Shown: positions 25,232 through 34,023, numbered from the stretch's first letter. The stretch is 64,000 nucleotides of DNA from Lactonifactor sp. BIOML-A5 (GCF_009677585.1 NZ_WKYV01000002.1:186001-250000), one strand, 5' to 3'. The notes: generated from the sequence alone by a model not told the origin. Program-made: numbers and translations.

Positions 25232-26839
25232 ATGTTAAAGGTTTTGATTGCGGATGATGAAACACTGGTATGTGAATTAATTAAGATGTCCATAGACTGG
25301 GGCGCCCTTGGGCTGGAAGTGTCAGGAACTGCCTATAACGGGCTCGAAGCACTGGAGATGGCTCTGAAGATAAAGCCGGACATTGTTATAACTGATGTGC
25401 GAATGGCTGGTTTGGACGGTTTGTCTCTGATTGAGGGGATCCGGAATGCCAGGCTTGACTGCCGCTTTATCATTATCAGCGGCTATCCTGATTTTAGTTA
25501 TGCACAAAAGGCTCTTAAGCTCAGCGTCTTCGAGTACATACTAAAGCCTATTGACGAGGTAACCCTGACGGAGGCCCTAATCCGCCTCCGCAATAAAATA
25601 CAGCTGGACGGCGAAGCCTCCTCTCAGATATCAGCCTATAAAAGTCAGCTGGATCACAATCTGGAACTGATGCGGTCCCGTTTTCTAACGGAACAGCTAT
25701 CCCTATCCCGGCCTTTTGATATGCCTCTGAAGGAGATTAACGAAACCTACCAATTCCAGTTTCAGTATGCGGTATATGCAGCTATGGTTGTAAAAGTAGA
25801 CAGTATCTTTGAAGAAAGCCAGCCCTCGGATATGGATACTCTTCTCCTGCGGAAAATGTGTGCCGCAACCCAGCAGCGAATGAATAAGGGAGGAGTTCTG
25901 TCCTACTCAATTGTCAAGCCGGGGCGTCTGATCAGCATTGTAAACTGTACCATGGAACAGGCAGCGGATCTATATAACCTTTCCCAGGCGGTTCTCTATG
26001 AGCTCCAGAACCGGGATGAATGGTTTAACCAATATACATTTACCATAGGACTTGGCACTATGACAGACAGCCTGGACAAGATTCACCACTCTCTCGCTGC
26101 TGCCGACACAGCGGTAAAATACCGTATTGTCAATGGGGTAAATAGGGTAATTAATTCTGCCTCCCTGTCTTTTCCTCACTACAGCATCCGTGATTATATC
26201 ACTGTAGATGATGAAAAAACCTTTTTTCACCTCATACAGAACTGCGATATGATTGAGCTGAAAAACTGGATTCTCTCTCTGTTTCAAAGTCCTCATATTA
26301 TCAAGTACGCTTCCCCGCCCCTGCTTTTTGATCTGGCGGAAAAGTGTGCGGACATCTTTGGGGAGGCTGTAAAGACGCTGGATCCGGACAGTATGCCCCG
26401 CAGTGAGATACTCCGCCAGGCACTGGACAACTGCCGCTCTCTGGAAGATATCCTCCGGACACTTCTGGAGCATATACAGTCCTTTGCACAGGACTATTAT
26501 ACCAGTCGGACTGAAACCTACAGCAAGCCCATCCAGATGATGAAAGACTACGTGCTCCTCCACTACAGAGAACCCATAAAGTTAAATGACATGGCTGAGC
26601 TGGTACATTTCCACCCCAATTACCTGAGTGAGCTTTTCCGGAAGGAGACGGGTATGACCTTCAGTGACTATCTCACCGACTGCCGGCTGGATGCTGCCAA
26701 AAGGCTGCTCCTGGATCTTCAGTATAATGTGTATGATGTAGCAGAGCTGGTGGGAATTAAAGATACCAAATATTTCAGCCGGATATTCAAGAAAGCGGTG
26801 GGTGTCACCCCAAGCGAATACCGAAAGCTGCATATGTAG
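25232..26839 (+). CDS. Two-component response regulator, AraC type (YesN-like)
   Basis: The 535-residue protein has a receiver domain (Asp8, Asp9 and phosphoryl-acceptor Asp55 in ITDVRM; Lys103-type KPID) and a C-terminal AraC double helix-turn-helix (KLNDMAELVHFHPNYLSELFRKETG, AAKRLLLDLQYNVYDVAELVGIKDTKYFSRIFKK). The middle 250 residues are a linker typical of YesN proteins. It would activate sugar uptake genes when phosphorylated by the partner kinase. I chose the ATG at 25232 because AAGGAGG precedes it; an upstream TTG at 25208 gives only a few extra residues overlapping that site. It is divergent from the sugar ABC operon, the likely target. Confidence 0.93.
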   Translation: MLKVLIADDETLVCELIKMSIDWGALGLEVSGTAYNGLEALEMALKIKPDIVITDVRMAGLDGLSLIEGIRNARLDCRFIIISGYPDFSYAQKALKLSVFEYILKPIDEVTLTEALIRLRNKIQLDGEASSQISAYKSQLDHNLELMRSRFLTEQLSLSRPFDMPLKEINETYQFQFQYAVYAAMVVKVDSIFEESQPSDMDTLLLRKMCAATQQRMNKGGVLSYSIVKPGRLISIVNCTMEQAADLYNLSQAVLYELQNRDEWFNQYTFTIGLGTMTDSLDKIHHSLAAADTAVKYRIVNGVNRVINSASLSFPHYSIRDYITVDDEKTFFHLIQNCDMIELKNWILSLFQSPHIIKYASPPLLFDLAEKCADIFGEAVKTLDPDSMPRSEILRQALDNCRSLEDILRTLLEHIQSFAQDYYTSRTETYSKPIQMMKDYVLLHYREPIKLNDMAELVHFHPNYLSELFRKETGMTFSDYLTDCRLDAAKRLLLDLQYNVYDVAELVGIKDTKYFSRIFKKAVGVTPSEYRKLHM

Positions 26840-26895
26840 CCGCTAAAAAGCGGTTTTTGTCCGTAACCAGCTGCCGCGGGATAGGAGGTCTTCTA

Positions 26896-28074
26896 ATGAA
26901 GAACATATTTTACAAAATCAAAGACCTGGATATTTCAGAGCTTTTCAGCCTGAAGCATAAGACAGTTTTCTTTTTTGTTCTCAGTCTGGCTGCGAATGTT
27001 TTAGTCTCTCTTCTGGTATCCCTGTCCTGTATCCGAAGGATCCTGAGAGCGCAAAAAGAACATCTGTCACTTGGGTTTTCCGGCATTTATCTTCCGCTGC
27101 TCCTGAGCGGGGTGCTTTTACTGATCCTGGCTGCCGCTTCAGGCCTACTGTTCTATAAGACCGTTTATCAGCCTATTTTTAAAATAGATGAGGCACTGCA
27201 CAAAATTATGGATGTGGATCCCAATTATGAGATAACCGTCAGCAGGCAGAGTGAGCTTTACCCCGTGGCAAAAAGTCTGAACCAGATTCTGCTCCGGCTA
27301 AAAGGGTATATGGACCGTGAATACAGTGAAAAAATTCTGCGGAAGCAGATGGAAATTAAGGCTCTTCAGAGCCAGATTAACCCACATTTCCTCTACAATT
27401 CCCTGGACTGTATCCGGGGAGAGGCGCTGATGCAGAATGCGCCCAACATTGCCCATATGACCAAAGCCTTATCCAACCTGTTCCGGTACTCCATGTCCCA
27501 CGACTCCAGTCTGGTAACCTTCCGCGCGGAACTGGAGCATGTGAATAATTATATGATCGTCCAGCAATACCGGTTTAACAACAAATTTACCATGCATCAG
27601 CAGATTGAGCGCACTGCAGGTTTTAACCTCATGGACTATAAGCTTCCCCGCATGACCCTTCAGCCTATTGTGGAGAATGCCATAATCCATGGTCTGGAAA
27701 CTAGGCTGAAACCCGGAAATATATGGATCAGCGCCTATGCAACCAGCCAGAGAGTGGTAATAACCATTGAGGATGACGGTATCGGGCTATCCCAGGAAAA
27801 AATGAATGAACTCAATGAGAGTTTCACCCGTCCTGTGTCCCAGAGCATAGAGCAGGAGGAGGACTATGTACCCAAAAGTATTGCACTGCCCAACATTAAT
27901 GAACGGATTAAGCTTACGTACGGGGATGAATTCGGACTGCAGATCGCCGGAACTCTGCAGCTTGGCACAAATGTAGAGATCACACTGCCGGCACCTAAAT
28001 CAAACATGGAATTTACCGGAGGGATTTATGAAAACAGAACTTCTGCGGGCAGATCATATCACAAAATCTTATAA
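26896..28074 (+). CDS. Sensor histidine kinase (YesM-like)
   Basis: The 392-residue kinase has two membrane segments (about residues 22-45 and 65-90) with a very short extracellular loop between them, then a HAMP-like linker and the His_kinase phosphoacceptor motif ALQSQINPHFLYNSLD (His164). The ATP-binding domain has LQPIVENAIIHG and EDDGIGLS. YesM kinases normally have a large extracellular sensor; here the loop is only about 20 residues, so it cannot bind a sugar directly and probably needs a partner. AGGAGG lies seven bases before the ATG at 26896; the frame opens earlier with an unlikely TTG. It overlaps the following ABC ATPase gene by 47 bases, which makes that protein the candidate partner. 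Confidence 0.92.
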   Translation: MKNIFYKIKDLDISELFSLKHKTVFFFVLSLAANVLVSLLVSLSCIRRILRAQKEHLSLGFSGIYLPLLLSGVLLLILAAASGLLFYKTVYQPIFKIDEALHKIMDVDPNYEITVSRQSELYPVAKSLNQILLRLKGYMDREYSEKILRKQMEIKALQSQINPHFLYNSLDCIRGEALMQNAPNIAHMTKALSNLFRYSMSHDSSLVTFRAELEHVNNYMIVQQYRFNNKFTMHQQIERTAGFNLMDYKLPRMTLQPIVENAIIHGLETRLKPGNIWISAYATSQRVVITIEDDGIGLSQEKMNELNESFTRPVSQSIEQEEDYVPKSIALPNINERIKLTYGDEFGLQIAGTLQLGTNVEITLPAPKSNMEFTGGIYENRTSAGRSYHKIL

Positions 28075-29479
28075 TCGCATACGTGTCCTGAACCACACCA
28101 GCTTCCATATCTTTACTGGTGAAATCCTGGCAATTATCGGTGAAAACGGGGCCGGAAAATCTACTCTTGTGAAGATCCTCATCGGGGAGACCTCTGCAGA
28201 TTCCGGAAGGATCTATTATAAGGGCCAGCTGCTCACTGCAGTCAATTCCGCGAAGCTGGCATCCATGGGAATTGGCGTAGTGCATCAGAAGCCTCTGCTG
28301 GTGCCATTTCTCAGCATTATGGAGAATATATATGTGATCCGCCGCACCGGGCAGGGGGAAATCTTTATCGATCGCCGGAAATATATCCGGCAGACCCGGG
28401 AGCTTCTGAAAAACTTTCAGCTAGACTTTTCTCCCCTCACCAAAGTATCCAGACTCTCCTTCGCCCAGCAGCGGATGATCGAGATATTGAAAGCAATCTC
28501 GATCCATCCCCAGCTGCTTATTTTGGATGAGCCGGCCCACCCATTCTCAGAACAGGATTTTCAGCTTTTTCAGAATATTCTTCTGAAGCTGAAACAAATG
28601 GGCACCTCTGTTCTTCTCATTACCCACAATATTGATGAGGTTATGGCACTGGCCGACCGTGTGGTTGTCCTGCGGGACGGCAGTACCGTATTTAACAAAA
28701 AAGCCGGACAGTTTCTGAAAAGTACCCTGCTTCAGGTGCTTCTGGCGGGTCCCCCTTCAAGTACCTATACCGCCCCCTTAAGATGTGAGGATCAGGAGGT
28801 GCTTCGTGTTGAGCATCTGGCTGCGGGCAAGGTACTGAAGGATATTACCTTCTCTCTGAAAAAAGGAGAGATTCTGGGAATCACCGGCCTGTCGGGTTCC
28901 GGAAAATCCACTCTCCTCTATGCCCTTTTCGGCCTGGAAAGGGTAAAGCACGGAGAGATTTTTATCCATGATAAAAAGTGCTCCATCTCCTCCCCCAGAG
29001 ATGCCATAAGGCAGGGACTTGGTCTGATTGTGGAAAACAGATTTGAAAATGGATTGATTATGCATATGACAACCGCCTTCAACCTTATGCTGTGCTCTCT
29101 GAACCGGATCAGCCGATGGGGGTTTGTTCTCCCCCATCTGGAATCCTATCTGGTGAAATATCTGACGGAAAAACTGGGGATCTCTCCCCCTTCCCCTTAT
29201 CTGACTGTTGATCACTTAAGCGGAGGAAACCAGCAGAAGGTACTTCTGGCAAAATCGTTGGCGGCCAAACCCTCCATTTTGTTAATGGATCAGCCCACCT
29301 CAGCTATTGATATGACCTCCAAAAAGGAGCTTTATCTAACGCTCTCGCAGATCGCACAGGAGGGGACCTCTATCCTTCTTGTCTCAAATGAGCTCCATGA
29401 GGTCTGTGGGATCTGCAACAGGGTTCTGGTTATCAACAATGGGTGCATTGATGAGAAGCTGTCCAGGCAGCCGCACTGA
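28028..29479 (+). CDS. Double ABC ATPase of RbsA type with Walker B Glu-to-Gln change, in a two-component operon
   Basis: The 483-residue protein has two ABC domains. The first has an intact Walker A (GENGAGKST), a LSFAQQRM signature and Walker B LLILDEPAHPF. The second has an intact Walker A (GLSGSGKST), unlike most family members, an intact LSGGNQQKV signature, but Walker B reads ILLMDQPTSAID, with Gln in place of the catalytic Glu. Such a change in ABC proteins usually allows ATP binding but blocks hydrolysis. No permease or binding-protein gene follows. It overlaps the YesM-like kinase gene by 47 bases. A regulatory role, perhaps docking on the sugar permease and signalling to the kinase, is an inference. 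It could instead be a redundant transporter subunit. Confidence 0.85.
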   Translation: MKTELLRADHITKSYNRIRVLNHTSFHIFTGEILAIIGENGAGKSTLVKILIGETSADSGRIYYKGQLLTAVNSAKLASMGIGVVHQKPLLVPFLSIMENIYVIRRTGQGEIFIDRRKYIRQTRELLKNFQLDFSPLTKVSRLSFAQQRMIEILKAISIHPQLLILDEPAHPFSEQDFQLFQNILLKLKQMGTSVLLITHNIDEVMALADRVVVLRDGSTVFNKKAGQFLKSTLLQVLLAGPPSSTYTAPLRCEDQEVLRVEHLAAGKVLKDITFSLKKGEILGITGLSGSGKSTLLYALFGLERVKHGEIFIHDKKCSISSPRDAIRQGLGLIVENRFENGLIMHMTTAFNLMLCSLNRISRWGFVLPHLESYLVKYLTEKLGISPPSPYLTVDHLSGGNQQKVLLAKSLAAKPSILLMDQPTSAIDMTSKKELYLTLSQIAQEGTSILLVSNELHEVCGICNRVLVINNGCIDEKLSRQPH

Positions 29480-29531
29480 TCCCAGGCAGCCACGGCTCTC
29501 AGCCGGATTTCCATTACCGATATTTATTTCC

Positions 29532-29560
29532 TTGACAAATAAAACTCTGTGTATTACTAT
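29532..29560 (+). promoter_or_regulatory. Sigma-A promoter of the TetR gene
   Basis: TTGACA (29532-29537) and TACTAT (29555-29560) are separated by 17 bases. The operator palindrome begins at the next base, over the expected transcription start, so the regulator would block its own promoter. Confidence 0.65.
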
Positions 29561-29581
29561 ATACATACCGACGGTATGTAT
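29561..29581. promoter_or_regulatory. TetR-type operator O1, 21-base palindrome
   Basis: The arms ATACATACCG and CGGTATGTAT flank a central A with perfect symmetry. It sits directly downstream of the -10 box of the tetR-like gene. A related site lies before the MFS gene (30306-30322), as expected for autoregulation plus exporter control. Confidence 0.75.
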
Positions 29582-29605
29582 CAAAAAAAAGGAGACACAA
29601 CACAA

Positions 29606-30262
29606 ATGGCCAGGAATAAATATCCGGAAGAAACCATACAGAAAATATTGGACGTATCTTATCGCCTGTTTTTAGAAAAGGGGTATGAACATACCTCTAT
29701 ACAGGATATTGTCCATGCAATTGGTATGTCCAAAGGGGCCATCTATCATCATTTTAAATCAAAGGATGAGATCCTGGAACGGATCTGTGAGCAATATTAC
29801 AGTGATATACAGTGGCTGGACGATATTCTTCAGGACTCTTCCCTGAACAGCCTGGAGAAATTAAAAAAGATCTATTACTATGAACTGAACGATGAAAAGA
29901 AGCGAAGCTACGACATCATAGCCCTTCCTATGCTGAAAAATCCCAATATGATTGTCATGCAGCTTCAGGAGGCTATACATGAGACTGGGCCTCTCCTGAC
30001 AAAGCTGATTGAGGAGGGAAATGCGGACGGAAGTATGCACGTGAAGTATCCCCGCCAGCTAGCCGAGACTATGATCCTCCTGGTGAATATCTGGATTAGT
30101 CCGGGATGCATTCCCGTATCCCGTGATGACTTTTTCAAAAAGATACTTTTCTATCAGGATATGCTGGAGAATCTGGGGCTTCCATTGATAGACGGCAAAT
30201 TTGTGAACGTCTGCATGGGATACTATGATGCGGTATTCGGCTCTGTGTCCTGGGACACATAA
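29606..30262 (+). CDS. TetR/AcrR-family transcriptional regulator
   Basis: The 218-residue protein has the TetR DNA-binding domain at its N-terminus (IQKILDVSYRLFLEKGYEHTSIQDIVHAIGMSKGAIYHHFKSKDEIL), the classic helix-turn-helix with the YHHF segment. The rest is an all-helical ligand-binding region of unknown specificity. The frame opens at 29549, but that start would overlap the operator; AAAGGAG precedes the ATG at 29606. The next gene is an MFS exporter, 76 bases downstream, and matching palindromes precede both genes. It is most likely a repressor released by a toxic compound or drug that the MFS protein exports. Confidence 0.93.
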   Translation: MARNKYPEETIQKILDVSYRLFLEKGYEHTSIQDIVHAIGMSKGAIYHHFKSKDEILERICEQYYSDIQWLDDILQDSSLNSLEKLKKIYYYELNDEKKRSYDIIALPMLKNPNMIVMQLQEAIHETGPLLTKLIEEGNADGSMHVKYPRQLAETMILLVNIWISPGCIPVSRDDFFKKILFYQDMLENLGLPLIDGKFVNVCMGYYDAVFGSVSWDT

Positions 30263-30273
30263 CCTATTATATG

Positions 30274-30297
30274 CCCCTTCGGGGGTAATTCTTTTAT
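30274..30297 (+). terminator. Weak hairpin with TTCG loop after tetR
   Basis: CCCC-TTCG-GGGG (30274-30285) is followed by TAATTCTTTTA. A second small hairpin, TGTGTCC-TG-GGACACA (30244-30259), covers the end of the tetR gene. They may partly separate tetR from the MFS gene. Confidence 0.35.
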
Positions 30298-30305
30298 GCA
30301 TATAC

Positions 30306-30322
30306 ATACCAACGGTTGGTAT
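30306..30322. promoter_or_regulatory. TetR-type operator O2 before the MFS gene, 17-base palindrome
   Basis: ATACCAAC and GTTGGTAT flank a central G. With the preceding ATAC it shares the ATACATACC core of operator O1. It lies only 15 bases before the MFS start codon, so binding could block transcription or elongation. Confidence 0.7.
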
Positions 30323-30337
30323 TAAAGGAGGCTAAGA

Positions 30338-31576
30338 ATGAATACTCAAAAATTATTTCACAAAGATTTTACGATTATGGTCCTTGGACAGATTATTTCC
30401 CTTTTCGGAAACTCTATCCTGCGCTTTACCCTTTCGCTGTATATTCTGGACACCACCGGATCTGCCGCTGTTTTCGGGAGCATCCTTGCCGTTTCCATGA
30501 TTCCTACGGTGCTGCTGTCTCCTTTTGGAGGCGTATTGGCAGACCGGGTGAACCGGCGGAATATTATGGTGGTTCTGGACTACTGCACTTCATTTATCAT
30601 CTTTTTATTTGCTCTGTTGTTTTTCAACAGTTCTTCCCCTGTGATCGCAGTAGGGCTGGTGATGGTCCTGCTCTCTGTCATCCAGGCATGCTACCAGCCG
30701 TCTGTGCAGTCCAGCATACCGGTCCTGGTCTCCCAGGATAATCTCATGAAGGCTAACGGAATTGTCATTCAGGTGAATGCGCTCTCCAATCTGCTGGGCC
30801 CTATTCTGGCAGGGATCCTGTACAGCTTTGTACCCCTCCGGCTGAATCTCATCATCAGCTGCATCTGCTTTTTCTTCTCTGCCACAATGGAATTGTTCCT
30901 GCATATTCCTTTTTTTCCTCAGGAAAAGACCGGGGGCCTGGTCTCTATGGTGAAAAAGGATCTGGGGGAGGCCTTTCATTTTCTCCGCAGAGAGCGGCCT
31001 GATATGATGCGGGTACTTGTGGTCATTGCCTGCATTAACCTGTTTCTGTCGGCTATGATAATTGTAGGACTTCCAGTTATTATTAAAATATACCTGGGGC
31101 TCTCCACCCAGCACTATTCCTTTGCAGACGCGGCGGTGGCGCTGGGTACGATACTGGGCAGCTGTCTCACCAGTATCTTCCCCGAAAAGATACACTTTAA
31201 GACTTCCTACCGCTTCCTCCTGGGTTCCAGCATTGCGCTGCTTCCCATGGGCCTTGCGGTAGTCACAAACCGGTCCCCCGGTCTGTCCTACGGCATTCTT
31301 ATGGTCTTCCTGATCCTCGCCCTGAGTTCCGCGGCCGTATTTAATGTTGCTGCCCAAACCTACGCGCAGCAACAGACGCCGATCCAGTATCTGGGGAAGG
31401 TAGGTTCCTTTATTACTGTGATCTGCGTCTGTGCACTGCCTCTGGGTCAGGCCATGTATGGGGGGCTGTTTCAGCTTTTCCAGAATTCCGTAAGCATTGT
31501 TATATTTTTTGCCTGCCTTATCAGCATTTTCATTAGCTTATACACGAAAAAGACTTTAAAAGCTCTGAGGGAGTAG
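30338..31576 (+). CDS. MFS transporter (MFS_3 / drug or siderophore exporter type)
   Basis: The 412-residue protein has 12 predicted membrane segments and the MFS loop motif GGVLADRVNRRNIMV between segments 2 and 3, of the group that includes multidrug and enterobactin exporters. It probably expels a toxic compound. AAAGGAGG lies before the ATG. Control by the upstream TetR protein is likely because a palindrome matching that operator lies just in front. The gene ends one base before the stop of the convergent TfoX/GyrI-like gene, with no room for a separate terminator. Confidence 0.88.
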   Translation: MNTQKLFHKDFTIMVLGQIISLFGNSILRFTLSLYILDTTGSAAVFGSILAVSMIPTVLLSPFGGVLADRVNRRNIMVVLDYCTSFIIFLFALLFFNSSSPVIAVGLVMVLLSVIQACYQPSVQSSIPVLVSQDNLMKANGIVIQVNALSNLLGPILAGILYSFVPLRLNLIISCICFFFSATMELFLHIPFFPQEKTGGLVSMVKKDLGEAFHFLRRERPDMMRVLVVIACINLFLSAMIIVGLPVIIKIYLGLSTQHYSFADAAVALGTILGSCLTSIFPEKIHFKTSYRFLLGSSIALLPMGLAVVTNRSPGLSYGILMVFLILALSSAAVFNVAAQTYAQQQTPIQYLGKVGSFITVICVCALPLGQAMYGGLFQLFQNSVSIVIFFACLISIFISLYTKKTLKALRE

Positions 31577-32557
31577 TTACGCCCTTTTTACGGGATGGCG
31601 GATCACCGTCTTTAACCGTTCGGGAGCCGTCCTCCGTGGATCCCCCAGATAGATCTCGTGGTGGAGCCGGTTCTCTCCAATGTCTGTGACAAACCCGGAC
31701 TCTGCAATAAATTGTTCCAGCTTTTCTATGGCAGCCGGCTCATCGTCATAGGGACCGATGTGCATCACCTGACAGCAGAGTCCCTCTGTGTACTTCACAA
31801 GCCTTGCAGGGGATAGATCCAGTTCTGGCTTTTTCTTCTGCAGGGCTTTCTTTGCTGTCTCAAAGACTTCCTGTGTCACAAATTCCGGCTGGCGGATCAT
31901 GGCCGTCCAGCAAAATTTATTCTTATCTGTTATGGTTCTGCCGTCAAAGTATCCATCCTCACCCCACCAGAGGCCCTCCAGAGGGGGAACCACATACTCA
32001 AAATATCCTTCCGGCTGTGTCCCGCTCATCTTACTCATTTTAATACCGAAGGACAGACCGTATAGTATTTCCATGGCGGTTTTATACTCCTCTGAGGTGT
32101 TTGGATCGCCCTTTCCGTCCACCATAATAAATATCATCTCCGGCACGTCTATGACAGAAGGCTTTGTTTTTGGAAGATACAGATCTTTATAGACCTTTTT
32201 ATAATCCAGCTTTTCCGGTTTCTGTTCCATTTTCTTAACCCTGCCTTTTGCTTTTTTGGGCTGCTGAAGCTCCGTGCAGGTTTCCTGCACCAGAGCCTTC
32301 AAAAATTCCCGGTCCTCCAGATCCTCCACGCAATACATTCCTGGTGTCCCCCCGTGGGGTGCCGCAGGTTCTGCCTCCGGGAGCATTCTGTGTCCGGCGT
32401 CAGTTATCTTAATATAGAACTGGTTGTCCTCAACTGTTCCGAAGAAAAGTCCATGGCACCACAGACCATATTCTCCAAAAAGTTTCTTATACGTAATCTC
32501 TCCCGCCTCCGCCAGCTGTCCTGCTACATATTTCACAAATTCCAATGTAGACGCCAT
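31577..32557 (-). CDS. Fusion of TfoX N-terminal-like domain and GyrI-like effector-binding domain
   Basis: Residues 1-105 match the TfoX N-terminal domain (LEFVKYVAGQLAEAGEITYKKLFGEYGLWCHGLFFG, IKITDAG). After a Lys-rich linker, residues from about 115 match the GyrI-like small-molecule-binding family (KLDYKKVYKDLYLPKTKPSVIDVPEMIFIMVDGKGDPN, GYFEYVVPPLEGLWW, VMHIGPYDDEPAAIEKLEQFI). Both domains are common alone; together they are unusual. GyrI-like proteins bind hydrophobic cationic drugs or inhibit gyrase. It is transcribed convergently with the MFS exporter and followed on the same strand, upstream, by another GyrI-like gene and a WYL regulator, so a toxic-compound response is an attractive inference. 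Confidence 0.82.
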   Translation of the reverse strand: MASTLEFVKYVAGQLAEAGEITYKKLFGEYGLWCHGLFFGTVEDNQFYIKITDAGHRMLPEAEPAAPHGGTPGMYCVEDLEDREFLKALVQETCTELQQPKKAKGRVKKMEQKPEKLDYKKVYKDLYLPKTKPSVIDVPEMIFIMVDGKGDPNTSEEYKTAMEILYGLSFGIKMSKMSGTQPEGYFEYVVPPLEGLWWGEDGYFDGRTITDKNKFCWTAMIRQPEFVTQEVFETAKKALQKKKPELDLSPARLVKYTEGLCCQVMHIGPYDDEPAAIEKLEQFIAESGFVTDIGENRLHHEIYLGDPRRTAPERLKTVIRHPVKRA

Positions 32558-32588
32558 GTCTTCTCCCTCCCTGTTTTTCCGATAAATA

Positions 32589-33050
32589 CTACTCTTCTCT
32601 CAGTGCGATATACATATGGATTTCTGCATTTTCCATATCATTGTTCTGGTATTCTTCAAAGTCACAGGTAAAAGCCCGGGGCAGCTCCATGGCCCACAGT
32701 CTGCTCCAGAAATCACCGGCTGCGTTTTCCATATGTCCCCTGACAATAAAACGGGCATACTTTCCAGCCGGTATCTTTCGAACCTCTGTCCCCTCCGGCA
32801 TATTGCCTTCCCTCTCTATCTCACAGGCCACAGCAGCTGTGTAGTCATCTTTTTCGTCTCCCGCATAATCCGTATAGATGCCCAGTGCCTTCTCATTGCT
32901 TTTATGCTCAATAGCCGGATATAGATCCGGTGAGAAAAAGCGCTCCCAGAGGCCTCCAATGACTGCCCCCATATCCGGTGAAGTATTATTGGTCCTGGCA
33001 CTGATGGCTGCTACGGTCTTTTCCTCTAACTCTACGATGTCATAATTCAT
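32589..33050 (-). CDS. GyrI-like / AraC effector-binding domain protein
   Basis: The 153-residue protein has the stand-alone effector-binding domain found at the C-terminus of AraC and in the integron-associated GyrI-like family: VELEEKTVAAISARTNN start, LGIYTDYAGDEKDDYTAAVACEI, IPAGKYARFIVRGHM and FEEYQ. It binds small molecules and lacks a DNA-binding part. It lies 55 bases after the WYL regulator gene and 31 bases before the TfoX/GyrI fusion gene, so the three probably form one unit. Confidence 0.85.
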   Translation of the reverse strand: MNYDIVELEEKTVAAISARTNNTSPDMGAVIGGLWERFFSPDLYPAIEHKSNEKALGIYTDYAGDEKDDYTAAVACEIEREGNMPEGTEVRKIPAGKYARFIVRGHMENAAGDFWSRLWAMELPRAFTCDFEEYQNNDMENAEIHMYIALREE

Positions 33051-33105
33051 ACTGTTTTCCTCATTTCTATTTGATAAGGTAAGGATAACACAGAAAACAG
33101 GACAT

Positions 33106-34023
33106 CTATATGTCGTCTTTATAGTATTTTTTCCCTATTTCTTTTATGATACAGCAGAACTCCCGGCGGAGATCCTCCGGCTCCAGAAGTTCACATTTAT
33201 TCCCAAAGCTCAGTATCCAGGAATAAAGGCTGTCCTTATCGGCAAATCCCGATGAAAACAGAAGCCTTCCGTCTTCCTGCTCCTGAAAGCTGTCAATCCC
33301 GTATTCCTCGATAAGCCTCCACTTCATATCAGGTTCCAGCAGCACGGACGCCCGGATTAGGTAAGGAAATATTCTTTCATTGTCAATCTCAAAAGGGGGA
33401 ACCTCCCTGGGAATAAAAGTCTCGCCTGTAGTATCCAGCTTCAGCATCCGGTTCAGCTTAAACATCCGGTAATCCTGCCTCTCCAGACAATACCCCCATA
33501 CATACCAGGATGCCCACTGAAAAAGAAGCAGATACGGCTCAATCCTCCGCACACTCTCCCCCTTGGGGCTGTAATAGGCAAATGAAATGGACTCCGTTTT
33601 GTCAATGGCCCTCTGAATTAGTTCGATCTTCGGAGCCAGAGAAGATTTATACCAGGAGGACAGGTCAATGAGAATATGGCTGTTGGAAGTAAGAACAGAG
33701 GAATTGCCCGCAGACAGCTTTTCCATAAGCTGCTGGTATCTGTTGGTGCCGCACACACTGTCCAGACTCCTGAGACCGGCCAGTATAGACTGCATATCCG
33801 AAGAGGTGAGAAGAGTCCGATCCATACGGTACCCCTCCATAATGGAAATCCCGCCGTTCTTCCCCTGGATTGTCACAATAGGGATACCTGCCCTGCAGAT
33901 ATCCTCAATGTCACGGTTAATGGTACGCCTTGAAACCTCAAACTTCTCAGCCAGGTAGGGAGCAGTTACCTTCTGCTGCTGAAGAAGGATAGAGAGTATT
34001 CCAATCAAACGATCTATTTTCAT
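33106..34023 (-). CDS. WYL-domain transcriptional regulator (YafY/YobV-like)
   Basis: The 305-residue protein starts with a winged helix-turn-helix (IDRLIGILSILLQQQKVTAPYLAEKFEVSRRTINRDIEDICRAGIPIV) and has a WYL sensing domain in the middle (SFAYYSPKGESVRRIEPYLLLFQWASWYVWGYC) with a C-terminal extension. The ATG at 34023 has AAGGAG eight bases upstream. The open frame extends to 34155, but those extra codons are REP-repeat DNA and not protein-like. It probably controls the GyrI-like genes behind it. Confidence 0.92.
   Translation of the reverse strand: MKIDRLIGILSILLQQQKVTAPYLAEKFEVSRRTINRDIEDICRAGIPIVTIQGKNGGISIMEGYRMDRTLLTSSDMQSILAGLRSLDSVCGTNRYQQLMEKLSAGNSSVLTSNSHILIDLSSWYKSSLAPKIELIQRAIDKTESISFAYYSPKGESVRRIEPYLLLFQWASWYVWGYCLERQDYRMFKLNRMLKLDTTGETFIPREVPPFEIDNERIFPYLIRASVLLEPDMKWRLIEEYGIDSFQEQEDGRLLFSSGFADKDSLYSWILSFGNKCELLEPEDLRREFCCIIKEIGKKYYKDDI

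Noticed and set aside
30605..31372. Minus-strand open frame of 255 codons over the MFS gene
   Set aside because: The MFS protein explains the region; the antisense translation has a composition typical of complement DNA.
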